Positions 10,130 to 21,304 of a stretch of 64,000 bases of DNA are shown in pieces (the stretch's first letter is position 1; each line of letters starts with the position of its first letter). The notes beneath the pieces were generated by a model, which was given only the letters and a program-made list of their open reading frames with translations, was not told the DNA's origin and did not search any database. Source of the DNA: Lytechinus variegatus (lineage: Eukaryota > Echinodermata > Echinoidea > Temnopleuroida > Toxopneustidae); assembly GCF_018143015.1 (NCBI RefSeq), contig NC_054746.1:31833129-31897128 (forward strand), given 5' to 3'. Position numbers and translations under genes: made by a program.

Positions 10130-11395
10130 GTCTCAAAATATTATATCTATATTTTGATATTAATAGATGCTCTAAGATCTTATCTTTGAAATGGCATTTA
10201 AAAAATAAATTCATGCTTGAGCGAACACGGGACGTTTTATACTTTTAGACTTTTGGCTAATCAGCAGACTTATAATATATTCATTATCTTTGCCATAATT
10301 TTCGAAAAATGCTGTCAAATTTCACTAATAAATTTATTCATTTACCTGAATTACATTGGTTTTAATTTGAACTTCTTTTACCTTTGAATTTTCCTTCATA
10401 AGTAAGAAGAGACTTTCTTGTCAACCCAAGTGAGAAGATTTGCATTTTTAATTGGGAGAATTTGTAATCATTCAAATCCTTTTTATTATGTGAAACAAAT
10501 TATGTTATGGTACCTTTGATAATAATTATGTGAAACAATTTATGTAATGGTACCTATAAAAGACATGAATCCTATTTTCAAGGGGTCATTGAATCCTTCA
10601 CCAAGTTTAATTGTGCTTGACAGGACAAACAAGAAAATATTCATGTCTTTCAATGGCAATGGTGTATTGAGTCAATTTTGAAGGAGGAAGATATGGCAGA
10701 TCAGGTAAAATGCATTAAAAAGTTGTGAAGCGAGCAAGCAAAAATTTCCAGTTTTTACTAAAATATCCAATTTTGTGATTTTGACATAATATTCAGAATA
10801 ATATCATATTTCACTTTCTATGTTTTCTGTTATTTTTCTTTCCACTTTTTTCCTTGGTCATAATTTTGTATTGGGAGGGGGGGAGCACCCCGAGCCCCCA
10901 CCCCTCAGTATGCCACTGTTCAAAGGCATCATTACCTTTGCAGAACACAATGAAAGGATTCGAAAAAAAACACGCTCTACCATAATTTGGTTTAAAAAAA
11001 TGTTCTTGCCTAAGGAATATTCAAAACTAAAAGAGAACATATTAAAAAGGAACAACACCACAACTATCCAAATAAATAAGTAGATTTGGAAATGAATTTC
11101 GACTGCATAATTCGAAAATTATGGCAAAGATAATGAAAAGGTTAAGAGGAATTCTGCTGATAGCAAGAAGTCCGACCATCATATTATGCCATTTTGGCGC
11201 AAGCTTCCTTTTTTACCCCAGACAAAACAAAAATTTGTGTTTGCGTAAGCACGAACAAAACCAAATTATTTTAATAGCATTTGAAGGATAAGACTCCATA
11301 GCATGTATTGACACCAAAATATTGAGATCATAATTTGAAACAAAAATTTTATAGACTTTTCAAATCTATCCCATTTTTTCATACGCACTGTAGAA
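10130..11395. mobile_element. Decayed foldback element with a nested insertion
   Basis: The left arm (about 10130-10345) and right arm (about 11085-11395) are inverted: ATTATCTTTGCCATAATTTTCGAA on the left and its complement near 11100-11140, and TAATAGATGCTCTAAGATCTTATC against a complement near 11280-11310. The right terminus reads CATACGCACTGTA, like the ends of the Tc1/mariner-type element at 39010-39994, but the matching left terminus is not visible. It is absent from the duplicated copy near 690-820. Confidence 0.5.
10657..10918. mobile_element. hAT-like short element ending in TATGCCACTG
   Basis: The near-identical 8-mers TTCAATGG (10649-10656) and TTCAAAGG (10919-10926) flank a segment starting CAATGGTGTATTGAG and ending TATGCCACTG, a fit to hAT-type ends with an 8-bp target duplication. 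Inside are GTGAAGCGAGCAAGCAAAAA, a TTCACTTTCTATGTTTTCTG-like stretch and a G-run followed by AGCACCCC. This inner order recurs at 16019-16257 and, inverted, at 15108-15329. Confidence 0.55.
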
Positions 11396-11788
11396 CTTGG
11401 GAACTTATTTAGAGATTTACTTAACTGTACAGCAGAGAATTCTCTATTTATTTATGCATAAAATAATTTATCAAAAATGAATTTTAATAAATTATGAAAA
11501 ATCAGCAATACACCCTTAGCTTTGCAATTTCAAAGAAGCTCATGCTAATTATGTAGGGCTAAACCAAATTTTTAATTTGTTTGATCATTTAGTAAGCGTT
11601 AACTTAAAATACACAGTCCCCTGGTACACAGTATAGGCCGAGGTCCATGGTGACCCTCCCGAATAGGATAATTTTCATTTCTCTTTGGCTACTGAGAATG
11701 GAATATTCAAAACATTGTTCTGTCAAACCAAAGGTAGATAGATAATACAGAGATTATATTTCTTTAAAACACGTATGATATAGATCTA

Positions 11789-12349
<561 letters not shown>

Positions 12350-12948
12350 TTAAAGGGGAATCCAACCCAAATAAAAACTTGTTCTTAGGGGAATAAGAAA
12401 AATCAGTCAAGTTGATAGGTGAAAGTTTGAACACTATCTGACAAATAATAAGAAAGTTATTTTTTTAAAGTTGTGAATATTGGTAATCCCTAGATCCACG
12501 AGACTGCAAATTGGCCACATATGTGATGTCACAGTGATGTAAGGCAAGGACTACTCTTCCATGTACTCCAATACATAAAATGGCTAATATGTCATTTTTT
12601 CAAATGTTTTACTTCAAATTTTTATTTTTCTTTCACATGAGGACATAAAACAATATACTACCAGGGTTATATTTAGATTACTGCCCCAGGGGAAGGGCAG
12701 TTAGGAGAAAAACACAAATCCCTGATAATTAAGTACATGGCCTATGGGAAAGTTGTCCTTGCCTCTTGTCATAATTTACTTACCCAGTTGCCACTTTGAA
12801 ATCTACATAATCATAGGGATTTCAATTTTAAAGCAGCCATAACTTTCTTATTGTTGGTCCGATTTCTTTCAAACTTTCACCATTCTGTTTTATCTAATTT
12901 TCTCCTTTCCAACACTATATTTTATGACCAAGGCTGGATTCCCCTTAA
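12350..12948. mobile_element. TTAA-flanked MITE, AGGGGAATCCA type
   Basis: TTAA borders at 12350-12353 and 12945-12948; ends AGGGGAATCCAACC and complement (GGCTGGATTCCCC). Subterminal arms match in inversion (CTGACAAATAATAAGAAAGTTAT against AACTTTCTTATTGTTGGTCCG, and GTGAAAGTTTGAA against TTCAAACTTTCACC). The middle is unique AT-rich sequence with ATGTGATGTCACAGTGATGT. Confidence 0.85.
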
Positions 12949-12953
12949 GTGTA

Positions 12954-13149
12954 AAGGCATCCGGCCGAGCGTTGTTGGAGCGGTCGTGGAGCGGAGAGAA
13001 AAAAAAATCATCACTGCTCGCTACCGTTTACCATTTTCAAGTTCGATTTTAGTTTTTTTTTGTTTTCGATTTTTTCCCCCTTTTGAGAGAAAAATTCTAC
13101 CCTCTTTCCCTACCGCTCCAACAACGCTCGGCCGGTGTGACCATGCCTT
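12954..13149. mobile_element. TA-flanked MITE with GGCCGAGCGTTGTTGGAGCG arms
   Basis: TA dinucleotides (12952-12953, 13150-13151) border inverted ends AAGGCAT...ATGCCTT. The GC-rich arms CCGGCCGAGCGTTGTTGGAG and CTCCAACAACGCTCGGCCGG are near-perfect complements around an A/T-rich centre. It starts 5 bp after the previous element ends. The open frame across it has no coding support. Confidence 0.8.
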
Positions 13150-13479
13150 TATGTTGGTTGTTCAGCTGAATTTCGTTGGCTTCACTCACCAAATACAGAA
13201 AAAGATATAAAAATACTCCTCGAGACAGAGGGCTGCCAGCTGTCTACTAAAGGCAAAACATGCATCAAACATAATTAAACCATGCAGACTTGTGGATTAA
13301 AATGCCGAGAAAAATGAAATCATCACTAATTCATTTTGAACATGACTAAAAAACAAGGCAAAAGCAATTTTTGTCTCGCCCACTTATGAAAATAACCAGA
13401 AATATTGTGATTTGCGAGGGCACGCAAGAATTATATCGAAACTTCATTGTGAAATTACTGGGATGGAATAACACTTGTC

Positions 13480-14845
13480 ATACCAGCCTTGCACGTAAAC
13501 TTTAATATTGACCTGAAAATGACCTTTGACCTTACCATGTGACATCCGACTGCAGCATAAGTCTGCAAGTTTGGTTGAAAAGTGACTTACGGTTGCGGAG
13601 TTAGGTGTCATAAGAGTCTTGCATGTAAACTTTAACCTGTAGATGACCTTTGACCTTTCCATGTGACCTCTGACTGCAGCATAACATGCAGGTCCCCCAA
13701 GTCCATCTACCTTCCAAGTTTGGTTGAAAAGTGACTTACGGTTGCGGAGTTAGGTGTCATAAGAGAGTCTTGCATGTAAACTTTAACCTGTAGATGACCT
13801 TTGACCTTTCCATGTGACCTCTGACTGCAGCATAACATGCAGGTCCCCCAAGTCCATCTACCTTCCAAGTTTGGTTGAAAAGTGACTTACGGTTGCGGAG
13901 TTAGGTGTCATAAGAGAGTCTTGCATGTAAACTTTAACCTGTAAATGACCTTTGACCTTTCCATGTGACCTCCGACTGCAGCATAACATGCACGTCCCCC
14001 AAGTCTATCCAACATCCAAGTTTGGTTGAAAAGTGACTTACGGTTGCGGAGTTAGTTTTCATAAGAGAGTCTTGCATGTAAACTTTGACGTTGACCTGAA
14101 AATGACCTTTGAACTTATCATGTGACCTCCCACTTCAGCGTAACATGTGCAGGTCCCCCAAGTCCATCTACTGTCCATGTTAGGTTGAAAAGCGACTTAC
14201 ATTTGCGAAGTTAGGTGTCCTGCATGTAAACTTTAACGTTGACCTGAAAATGACCTTCGACCTTACCATGTGACCTCTGACTGTAGCATAACATGCAGGT
14301 CCCCCAAGTCCATCGACCATCCATGTTTGATTGAAAAGTGACTTATGGTTGCGGAGTTAGGTGTCATAAGAGTCTTGCATGTAAACTTTAACCTGTAAAT
14401 GATATTTTACCTTACCATGTGACCTCTGACTGCAGCATAACATGCACGTCCCCCAAGTCTATCCAACATCCAAGTTTGGTTGAAAAGTGACTTACGGTTG
14501 CGGAGTTAGGTGTCATAAGAGTCTTGCATGTGAACTGTAACGTTGACCTGAAAAAGACCTTTGACCTTACCATATGACCTCAGACTGCAGCATAACATGC
14601 AGGTCCCCCAAGTCCATCTACCATCCAAGTTTGGTTGAAAAGCGACTTACGGTTGTGGAGTTAGGTGTCATAAAAGTGTTGCATGTAAACTTTAACGTTG
14701 ACCTGAAAATGACCTTTGACCTTACCATGTGACCTCTGACTGCAGCTCAACATGCAGGTCACCCAGGTCCATCTACCATCCATGTTTGGTTTAAAAGCGA
14801 CTTACGGTTGTGGAGTTATGTGTCATTACAGGTTTGTGACGGACG
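13480..14845. repeat. Tandem array of about nine 147-158-bp units with AGGTCA direct repeats
   Basis: The anchor TGACTGCAGCATAACATGCA recurs near 13547, 13671, 13822, 13973, 14131, 14278, 14427, 14582 and 14737. Each unit continues GGTCCCCCAAGTCCATC, GTTTGGTTGAAAAGTGACTT, GGTTGCGGAGTTAGGTGTCA and TTGCATGTAAACTTTAACC. The first unit has an internal deletion. Units two to four are the most alike. The array leads into a terminal block ending GACATTTGGATCCCTTAGTC near 14870. Five units keep an exact TGACCTTTGACCT (13520, 13644, 13795, 13946, 14710). Confidence 0.9.
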
Positions 14846-15107
14846 GACAGACGACATTTGGATCCCTTAGTCTCGCCTTCACCTCTGGTGGGCAGGACAA
14901 ATATGTCATACGGACGTTGAGATATGCCGCGAGAGCTTTTCTCGAAAGGGTGGGTTGAGGAGGAAAGTCAAACAAAACAAACCTTTTCGGGACAACCGGG
15001 GGAACTTTCCATGAAAGGCTGCATGTGTTTAATATTTTTTCTGAACCAATCGTTTCTATGAAAATTAGTCTTGAAATAACAATATTAACAGTAATATAGA
15101 CACTAGA

Positions 15108-15329
15108 CAGAGGTGCATAGATGGGGGGAGGCTTGGGATGCTCTCCCCCCCCCCCCCCAAAAAAAAAAGGGAAAGAAAAATGAAATATAACATTTTCTGA
15201 ATATTTTTATGTCAAGCTACAAAATGTGATTTTTTTTAATGAAAAGCTTGCTCGCTCACAACTTCTATTGAATTTTGCCTGATATGACACATCTGACTCC
15301 CTCAAAATCTTGGGCTCATTTTGTCTCTG
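15108..15329. mobile_element. Diverged hAT-like element, inverted relative to 10657-10918
   Basis: It starts CAGAGGTGCATAGATGG and ends GGGCTCATTTTGTCTCTG, which are weak inverted termini. Inside are C and A homopolymers, ATTTTCTGAATATTTTTATG and AGCTTGCTCGCTCACAACTT, the complement of the GTGAGCGAGCAA block of the related copies. The flanking 8-mers do not match, so decay or a rearranged end is likely. Confidence 0.4.
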
Positions 15330-15448
15330 ATTATTAGGAGAAAAAGAGAGCTTGCAGTTTTTGTGATTCTGAATAAAATTTCATATTAATGAAGTAATTC
15401 TGGACACAAAATAATTACACAAAGCCATATGGAATTATGAGAAATAGT

Positions 15449-15620
15449 AAACAAATATATCAGGCTTTGAGAAAGTATAGTTGAATTATTTATCCGAGGT
15501 TGGTCTGACAATTACTTCCTGAGGGGCGAAGCCCCGAGGGAAATATAGTAGTTTTGCCAGTCCAACCGAGGATTAATAATTCCCACTATGCTTTCGAATG
15601 AAACGCCTGATATATTTGTT
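15449..15620. mobile_element. Foldback palindrome centred on GAGGGGCGAAGCCCCGAG
   Basis: Outer arms ACAAATATATCAGGC and GCCTGATATATTTGT, then inverted pairs down to a central GGGGCGAAGCCCC hairpin. It is a compact palindrome, like the one at 44891-45050, whose centre also has a GGCG-AGCC form. Confidence 0.75.
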
Positions 15621-15834
15621 TTTTATCCAACTTTTTATAATTTATAACCAAAATCTATGTGATGAGCTTGCAAAGTCCGGTTACTTGAGTTGAATTACCT
15701 ACTTTTCTCTGAGCCATCGTGCTCAGCAGAACGCAGATCAGTGCCTGTGCCGACACATCGCTGGACTTGCCGGGAGAGAGAGCGCGCTGGCCGGTGTGCC
15801 TGAGAGTTTAGCTAGATCCAGTTTTGTGAAATAA

Positions 15835-15888
15835 TGATGTCAGACCTCGATATACTAGTATCCAAAAATATATCGAGGTATGACGTCA
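15835..15888. repeat. Short inverted repeat around TGACGTCA-like ends
   Basis: TGATGTCAGACCTCGATATA (15835-15854) faces TATATCGAGGTATGACGTCA (15869-15888) across a 14-bp spacer. It may be part of the larger palindromic element just upstream. Confidence 0.6.
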
Positions 15889-16018
15889 GAGTTGAAATAT
15901 ATTCAGTCACATGATGCTACTTGAACCAATAGTACTATACATGATTTACTCTATGTAGGATATAATGTATTCTATTCTATAGGCGTAAGTATTTGCATAG
16001 AAGTGTGATGAAACAAAT

Positions 16019-16257
16019 CAGTGGCGAAGTGAGCCAAAGTTTTGAAGGGGCTAGATATGAATAATTGGGCAGATCTTTTTTTTGTGAGCGAGCAAAAAAA
16101 TAAAAATATTTAACTTTATAAATATCCAATGAAAGCATAATATTCAGAAAAAATATATTTCACCATTTTCTTTTCTACTTTCTTGGTCATAATTTATTTT
16201 TGTAGGAGAGGAGAGGGGGCAAGCGCCCGAAGACCCCCTCGCCTCATCTGTGCACTG
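16019..16257. mobile_element. Short hAT-like element, CAGTGGCGAAGTGAGCC end
   Basis: The left end CAGTGGCGAAGTGAGCC is a typical hAT-style terminus, and the right end reads CATCTGTGCACTG. The flanking 8-mers AAACAAAT and AAGAAATT are only partly alike. Inner blocks (GTGAGCGAGCAAAAA, AATATTCAG, TTTCTTGGTCATAATTT, G-run) match 10657-10918 in the same order. Confidence 0.5.
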
Positions 16258-16799
16258 AAGAAATTACTTTGAAACTGACTTTCCTTTGCAAGCTGCTGGA
16301 TAATCTTTATATAATAGTTACCATGCAAGGACGGCTGCACTGCCGAGACTATTGAAAATAAATACATGAAAATGCACAAAATTTGTGTTTTCCCTTCTTT
16401 CCTTCCGTTTTGTTTCACCTGCATAGGAGAGTAAAATTATATTATAGGCGCTGTTTTTCTGACGGTGGCGGCATCAACACCAAATCTTAACAAAACAAAA
16501 GGTTGTGTTTTTTAAATGAAAACTTAGAAACCTAGTTCATGAAATTTGGGCATAAGGTTAATCAAGTATTGCTAAACGTCCTGCCTGAGTTTCAGGTCAC
16601 TCAGTTGTTGTGTGTCCGTACAGGTTGTGTGTCCACACGATCAATGTTAGAAAGTCATTTGAAAAAAGTTAGAAGCGAAGTTTCATCAAATTTTAGTACA
16701 AAATGTTGGGAAATATAAAGAACAAAATAGAAGATGATAACAAGTATTGAATTCATATTTTTAGTGTAATCCAAAGACAAAAAGGAAGGCTTCAAAAAG

Positions 16800-17196
16800 A
16801 TTGTTTACATTCATAATTCCGAAGCTTCGTTATTCCGAAGGTTTGGATATTCCGGAGGTTCGTTAATCTGAAAGCGAAATAAGGTTCGTTGTTCCGAAGG
16901 TCCGACAATCCAAAAATTGAAATGACGTTCGTTGTTCCAAAGGTTCGTTAATCCGAAAAGGAATAATGAGAGTCATAATTCCGAAGGTTCGTTAGTCCGA
17001 AAAAAAATGAGGTTCGTTGTTCATTTAGTTTTTTCGGATTAACGAACCTCATTTCGTTTTCGGATTAACGAACCTTCGGAATTACGCCACAAATGTTCGG
17101 ATTAACGAACCCTTTTTCGATTTAACGAACATTGTGGTTCAGGCAATAATGAATTCACGTGTTTTGGAATTACGAACCTTCTGAATTACGAAGTGT
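16800..17196. mobile_element. Foldback element built of GGTTCGTTAATCCGAA units
   Basis: The left half repeats variants of ATTCCGAAGGTTCGTTAATC. The right half repeats the complement, CGGATTAACGAACCTTCGGA. The outer arms TGTTTACATTCATAATTCCG and GAATTACGAAGTGTAACC are inverted. There are roughly ten motif copies in total, and the turn-over point is near 17025. Confidence 0.8.
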
Positions 17197-17573
17197 AACC
17201 AAAAGATAACATGTCCGGACACTGGACCCCCTCCTATATTAGTTTTGTTTTTAAAGATCGTGATGTTCCATGAGTTTTATATTTCCCCATAAAATCCCAC
17301 CTTTGTCACTCGGAATATCAGATCGACTTAACGGACACGATGTTCAGCCAGATGGAGCGTATAGTAGTGGTGGTGAAGTGGAGCCGGCACAAACATCGCT
17401 CGAAGTAACTAAACTTGTACTAGTAATGAGTGGGGCTAGGACCTAGGCCAAACATACTTAGGCTACCACAACAGGCGATAGGCTTTCTTACCCCTCCAAA
17501 GATAACTTCTTAAATTGGAGATAAAATTTTACCTTCTAGGGTGACCTTTTCTTGGACTTGCCCTATACCCTGT
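17197..17573. other. No gene recognised; locally CpG-richer
   Basis: One + strand frame is open across about 17300-17440 with a mixed composition, but there are no convincing splice borders or homology. Confidence 0.3.
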
Positions 17574-18492
17574 ACCATGAACCGTTTTGGCAGTGGATAT
17601 CTAAGTCAGTGGGTCGCGCATGGGATCTCATTCTTACTTCTGGTGTCCATACCACATGATTTTTCTGTGCGCGGTGGCGCATCTTTGGGCCCGAGCCGAG
17701 ATAGGCCTCGACTCTAACATTAGAGTCTACGGACAAGCCCAACTCATAGTCAAGGGTTCATTACATGCAGAAACAGATCTAGAGGGGGGGTTGCAACCCC
17801 CCAAAAAAAAAAAAAAATCTGGGGACCATTTTTTTTAAATCTTATCTTTTTTAAAAAACTTGTAATTTTATTTTATTCTATTTCTATGTAGTATTCATTT
17901 AATTTATTATTATTATTTATTTGGGGGAGGGTTGGGCGAACAAATGTCACATAGTCCTTTTTGCCCCCCATCAGCTTTTTTGAGGACACGGGCCACCGCG
18001 GAAGTGACAATCTAGGCCAGGGTTGCTGATTCTCATCCCCAAACAAAAATCCCCCCATTAAAAAAAAAAAAATGGGGGATTGCAACTTAATTTTACAAAT
18101 TTTCATGGGGGTTAATTTGGCAACGACCTCTATATCAAAAATAGTGGTGTTTTAGATGCAAGGAAACGCCATTTTCACACACAGATTTTCAAAAATTTTC
18201 CCTACGTGGGAGGGGGGACACCCCCCCAAACACCCTCGCTTGCTCCGCTCGCTTGGACTCGGTCGCTACGCTCCCTCACATACCACCCCAACCCCCCCTT
18301 TATAAAAGCTGGATCCGCCCCTGACATGCCACAGCGCACAGAAAAACCAAGCCATTACTTAGAAGTGGTGTGTTTAATGCCTTATGGACGTGGACATCAC
18401 TTGCAGAAGTGGGATCGCAGCAAGCCAGCATGCGCGACCCACTAACTCATTAACTGTCAATTCGAAATCCACTGCCAAACATGGTTCAATGG
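17574..18492. mobile_element. Foldback element with a probable nested hAT-like insert (17771-18323)
   Basis: The left arm CCATGAACCGTTTTGGCAGTGG and the right-arm complement CCACTGCCAAACATGGTTCAATGG face each other. GTGGGTCGCGCATG pairs with CATGCGCGACCCAC, and TTTTTCTGTGCGC with GCGCACAGAAAAA. In the loop, ACATGCAG and ACATGCCA (6 of 8 bases) flank a segment starting near CAGATCTAGAGGGGGG and ending GGATCCGCCCCTG. That segment carries C, G and A runs and TTGCTCCGCTCGCTTGGACT. Confidence 0.65.
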
Positions 18493-18949
18493 TTTAATTT
18501 ACCAGTATTAATACTAACCTCGCAATGCGTGTGGGTGCCCAAGCTAAAGCTGTTTTTAATAATCTAAAAATAAAATCACGTCAATCACTGACTCAGTCTC
18601 AGACAGTCAATAATTATATAAAATTTGTCATCCAATGAAGTTTCCAATTTCAACATGCATTTTGCTCTGAGTCAGTCTGAGTATGAATTTTACACCATTT
18701 ATCAAAATCTAGGCCTAAATATCAGCCTGTATAATTCATTACCATTTTAGGTGTGCACAAAAGACCAATCCCCCTGGCATGCCTGGCCTGGCATGGGCAT
18801 GGTCGACTACAGTAGGACCCTACACAAACTTGAATACACGGGACTATAAATTGCACAGCTTCTTGCAAATGCAAGTTTGGCAACGACTAACGAATTCCCA
18901 TTTTGTTTTCAACGTAATTTTGAAGTCGAAAACATAGCTAAACTTACGA

Positions 18950-19150
18950 ATGCAATGTCCGTCCACATTCTACCAATTAGAGAAGTTGTTTGCAGCTCTC
19001 GTTGACATGAATAACGTGAAATCTAAGCTAAACAAGAAAGGTTCACCAACATGCCGACCTGTGAGTGTGACCGTCCCGCGCCCGGATATCGATCGAGCGA
19101 AGATATCGGCTTGAGCAAGGTGCAGCCAATCAGCGACGATCTCATATTCC
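18950..19150. promoter_or_regulatory. CpG-rich segment, possible promoter or first exon
   Basis: This stretch is clearly richer in CpG than its surroundings and carries a CCAAT box (GCAGCCAATCAGCG, near 19127). On the + strand an ATG preceded by an in-frame stop opens MQCPSTFYQLEKLFAALVD and continues to CGACCT|GTGAGTGTG, a good donor near 19062. On the - strand GCATTC|GTAAGTTT is also a good donor. Either could be the first exon of an unidentified transcript. No protein family is recognised, and chance open frames of this length are not rare. Confidence 0.25.
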
Positions 19151-19915
19151 CTGCCAGAAAGAGGAGACAGAATTATTTTACATGGACAGAATTTTTTGTG
19201 ATGTGACACAAAATCATTTCGTCGACGGAATTTTTTGTGATGTGACACAAAATCATTTCGTTGACGGAATAAATATTTGCATCGCAACGAAATTAATTTC
19301 GAGGACGCAATTTTATTTCGTCTCGAGGAAATTGATTATAAGTGTGACACAAAATAAATTTCGTATACGAAATCAAACTGCATCATGACGAAATGAATTT
19401 CGTTGGAGTGAAACACATATTTTCCTACAGAATTTTCCTTTGGACAATTGGGGTGCTATTTCGTTAGATCAAAATTCATTTCGTGTGTACGAAATAAATT
19501 TTGTGGACCAAATTACATTTCGTCTCGACGAAAATTTATTTTGTGTGACAAGAATAATTTCGTATACGAAATAAAACTGCGTCATGACGAAATCATTTTC
19601 ATACGAACAAAAAAACTTTTGTGTACGGAATGACGTGAATTGGACGGAATTTACCATCGGACATTTGGTGCGCCATTTTGTATGGCACGCCAAATGAAGT
19701 TTGTGGACGCAATTACATTTTGTCTAAACGAAATTTATTTTGTGCATTTCGTCGAGACGAAAATGATTTTGTGTGACACAAAATAAATTTCGTGTACGAA
19801 ATTGGAAAAGCGTCATGACAAAAAGATTTTCGTCTGAATAAAAACACATTTTGTGTACGGAATTGCTTGAATTGCACAGAATATACTGGCGTACACTTGG
19901 CACGCCATAGAATTG
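19150..19915. repeat. Satellite-like array of ACGAAAT/ATTTCGT palindromes
   Basis: Dozens of short ATTTCGT and ACGAAAT motifs are arranged in about three larger units of roughly 200-235 bp. Each unit includes a GCGTCATGACGAAA-type anchor (near 19380, 19576, 19809) and a GGACAATTGGGGTGC or GGACATTTGGTGCGCC anchor (near 19441, 19658, 19890). At the start, GACGGAATTTTTTGTGATGT is duplicated in tandem. The open frames on both strands are by-products. Confidence 0.8.
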
Positions 19916-20283
19916 AGTGGTCAGTCAAGGGCTATTGTAATGCCCAGATGCCTGGAGGCTGAGTCAAGTGAAAGTTGATACTAGTACAGTAGGCGGTTTC
20001 AAACCGCCTCGATCACAAGAATCCCCGTTAAATTACGGGAACTGTTTTCGGCTAAAAAATACCCGTTAATTATTCCTGCATTCACACCGCCCCGAAACAC
20101 ATCCTTCGGGATAAGTTCCCGAAGTTACGAGCATGCGCATTATGGTCTGATAAGCAGGCAAGGCGCGAAATTCAAAATCACTAGCCCAGCAGCCACCCAC
20201 GCCAGGGTGACCAGATTTCACAAAATGAAATACGGGACAATCGACAAAAAAGATCAACAAAGAAGGCTACACAGTGTTACACC

Positions 20284-21288
20284 CAGTGGCGTACCGTGAG
20301 TCACGGCATTGGGGGGGGGGGGCACCAGCAAAAATTTTGATTCACCTAGTGAGCGCGCTCAGTTGCTAGGTAATACTGACCTATAGAGACATTTTAAGGA
20401 CAGTGTCATTAAAGGAATGTGTATGTTACTGATCACATAAGCGAGCGCGAAGCGCGAGCTGAAATTTTTGTACATATTGACCCCAAACGGACACTTTAAG
20501 GACTATATTGTAGGAATCTATTAAGAGTATACATATCTCACCATAGTAATCTAATGTGAGTACCAAGCGCTTGCTGATTTTTTTAGAATTATATGCATCC
20601 AAACACATAAAGCACCTGTAGTCATTGTAATCATGATTAACATGCACTTCTCACTAATCAAATATTGCGAGCGCGAAGCGCGAGTTAAAAAATTCACACC
20701 TGAAGAGGGGCATTCTAAGGCTTGTTTGTAGGAATTCACGTAGTCCATGCCTATTTCACTAACCAAATGATGCGAGCGCAAGCTGAATTTTTTTAATATT
20801 CAGATCAGAAAAAGAAACATTTTAGGGACTAGTTTTAGGAATTCATGAAGAGCGGACATATCTCACTAATCCACTAATGCGAACGTAAGCGCGGACGTGA
20901 AATGTTTGATAAGACCTAATGATGTCACTGCATAAAACAATAATAATTCGAAGTGCGAGGAAATATATTTGGTGTATATTGACTTGAAAACGGGAGGTTT
21001 TAGTACAACAGAATTATATATCTCGTTAAACAGACAATGCGAGCATCAGGAACAATGAAGACATAGGCCCTGAGCAATTATGTTTCATAAAGTTATGATA
21101 TCTTTTTTTATTTTCATGTAATATAACATAATTATAATATAACATAATATAATTAACAATAAATTTTCCTTCCCACTACGTTTCTCTCACTTTCTCCCTC
21201 TTTTCCTCTTTTTCCCCCGTTTTTATTGGGCCAGCCGATTGGGGGGGGGGGGCACGTGCCCCCCATGCCCCCCGTAGTTACGCCACTG
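20284..21288. mobile_element. Inner element of the nest: hAT-type, CAGTGGCGTA ends
   Basis: The exact 8-bp duplication GTTACACC (20276-20283, 21289-21296) borders CAGTGGCGTACC and GTTACGCCACTG. Within are G/C homopolymers at both ends and several units of about 115 bp built on GCGAGCGCGAAGCGCGAG, with TCACTAATCAAAT and GACATTTTAAGGA-like blocks. The same minisatellite, inverted, fills the hAT-like element at 48902-51671. Confidence 0.9.
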
Positions 21289-21304
21289 GTTACACCTGTG
21301 AAAA

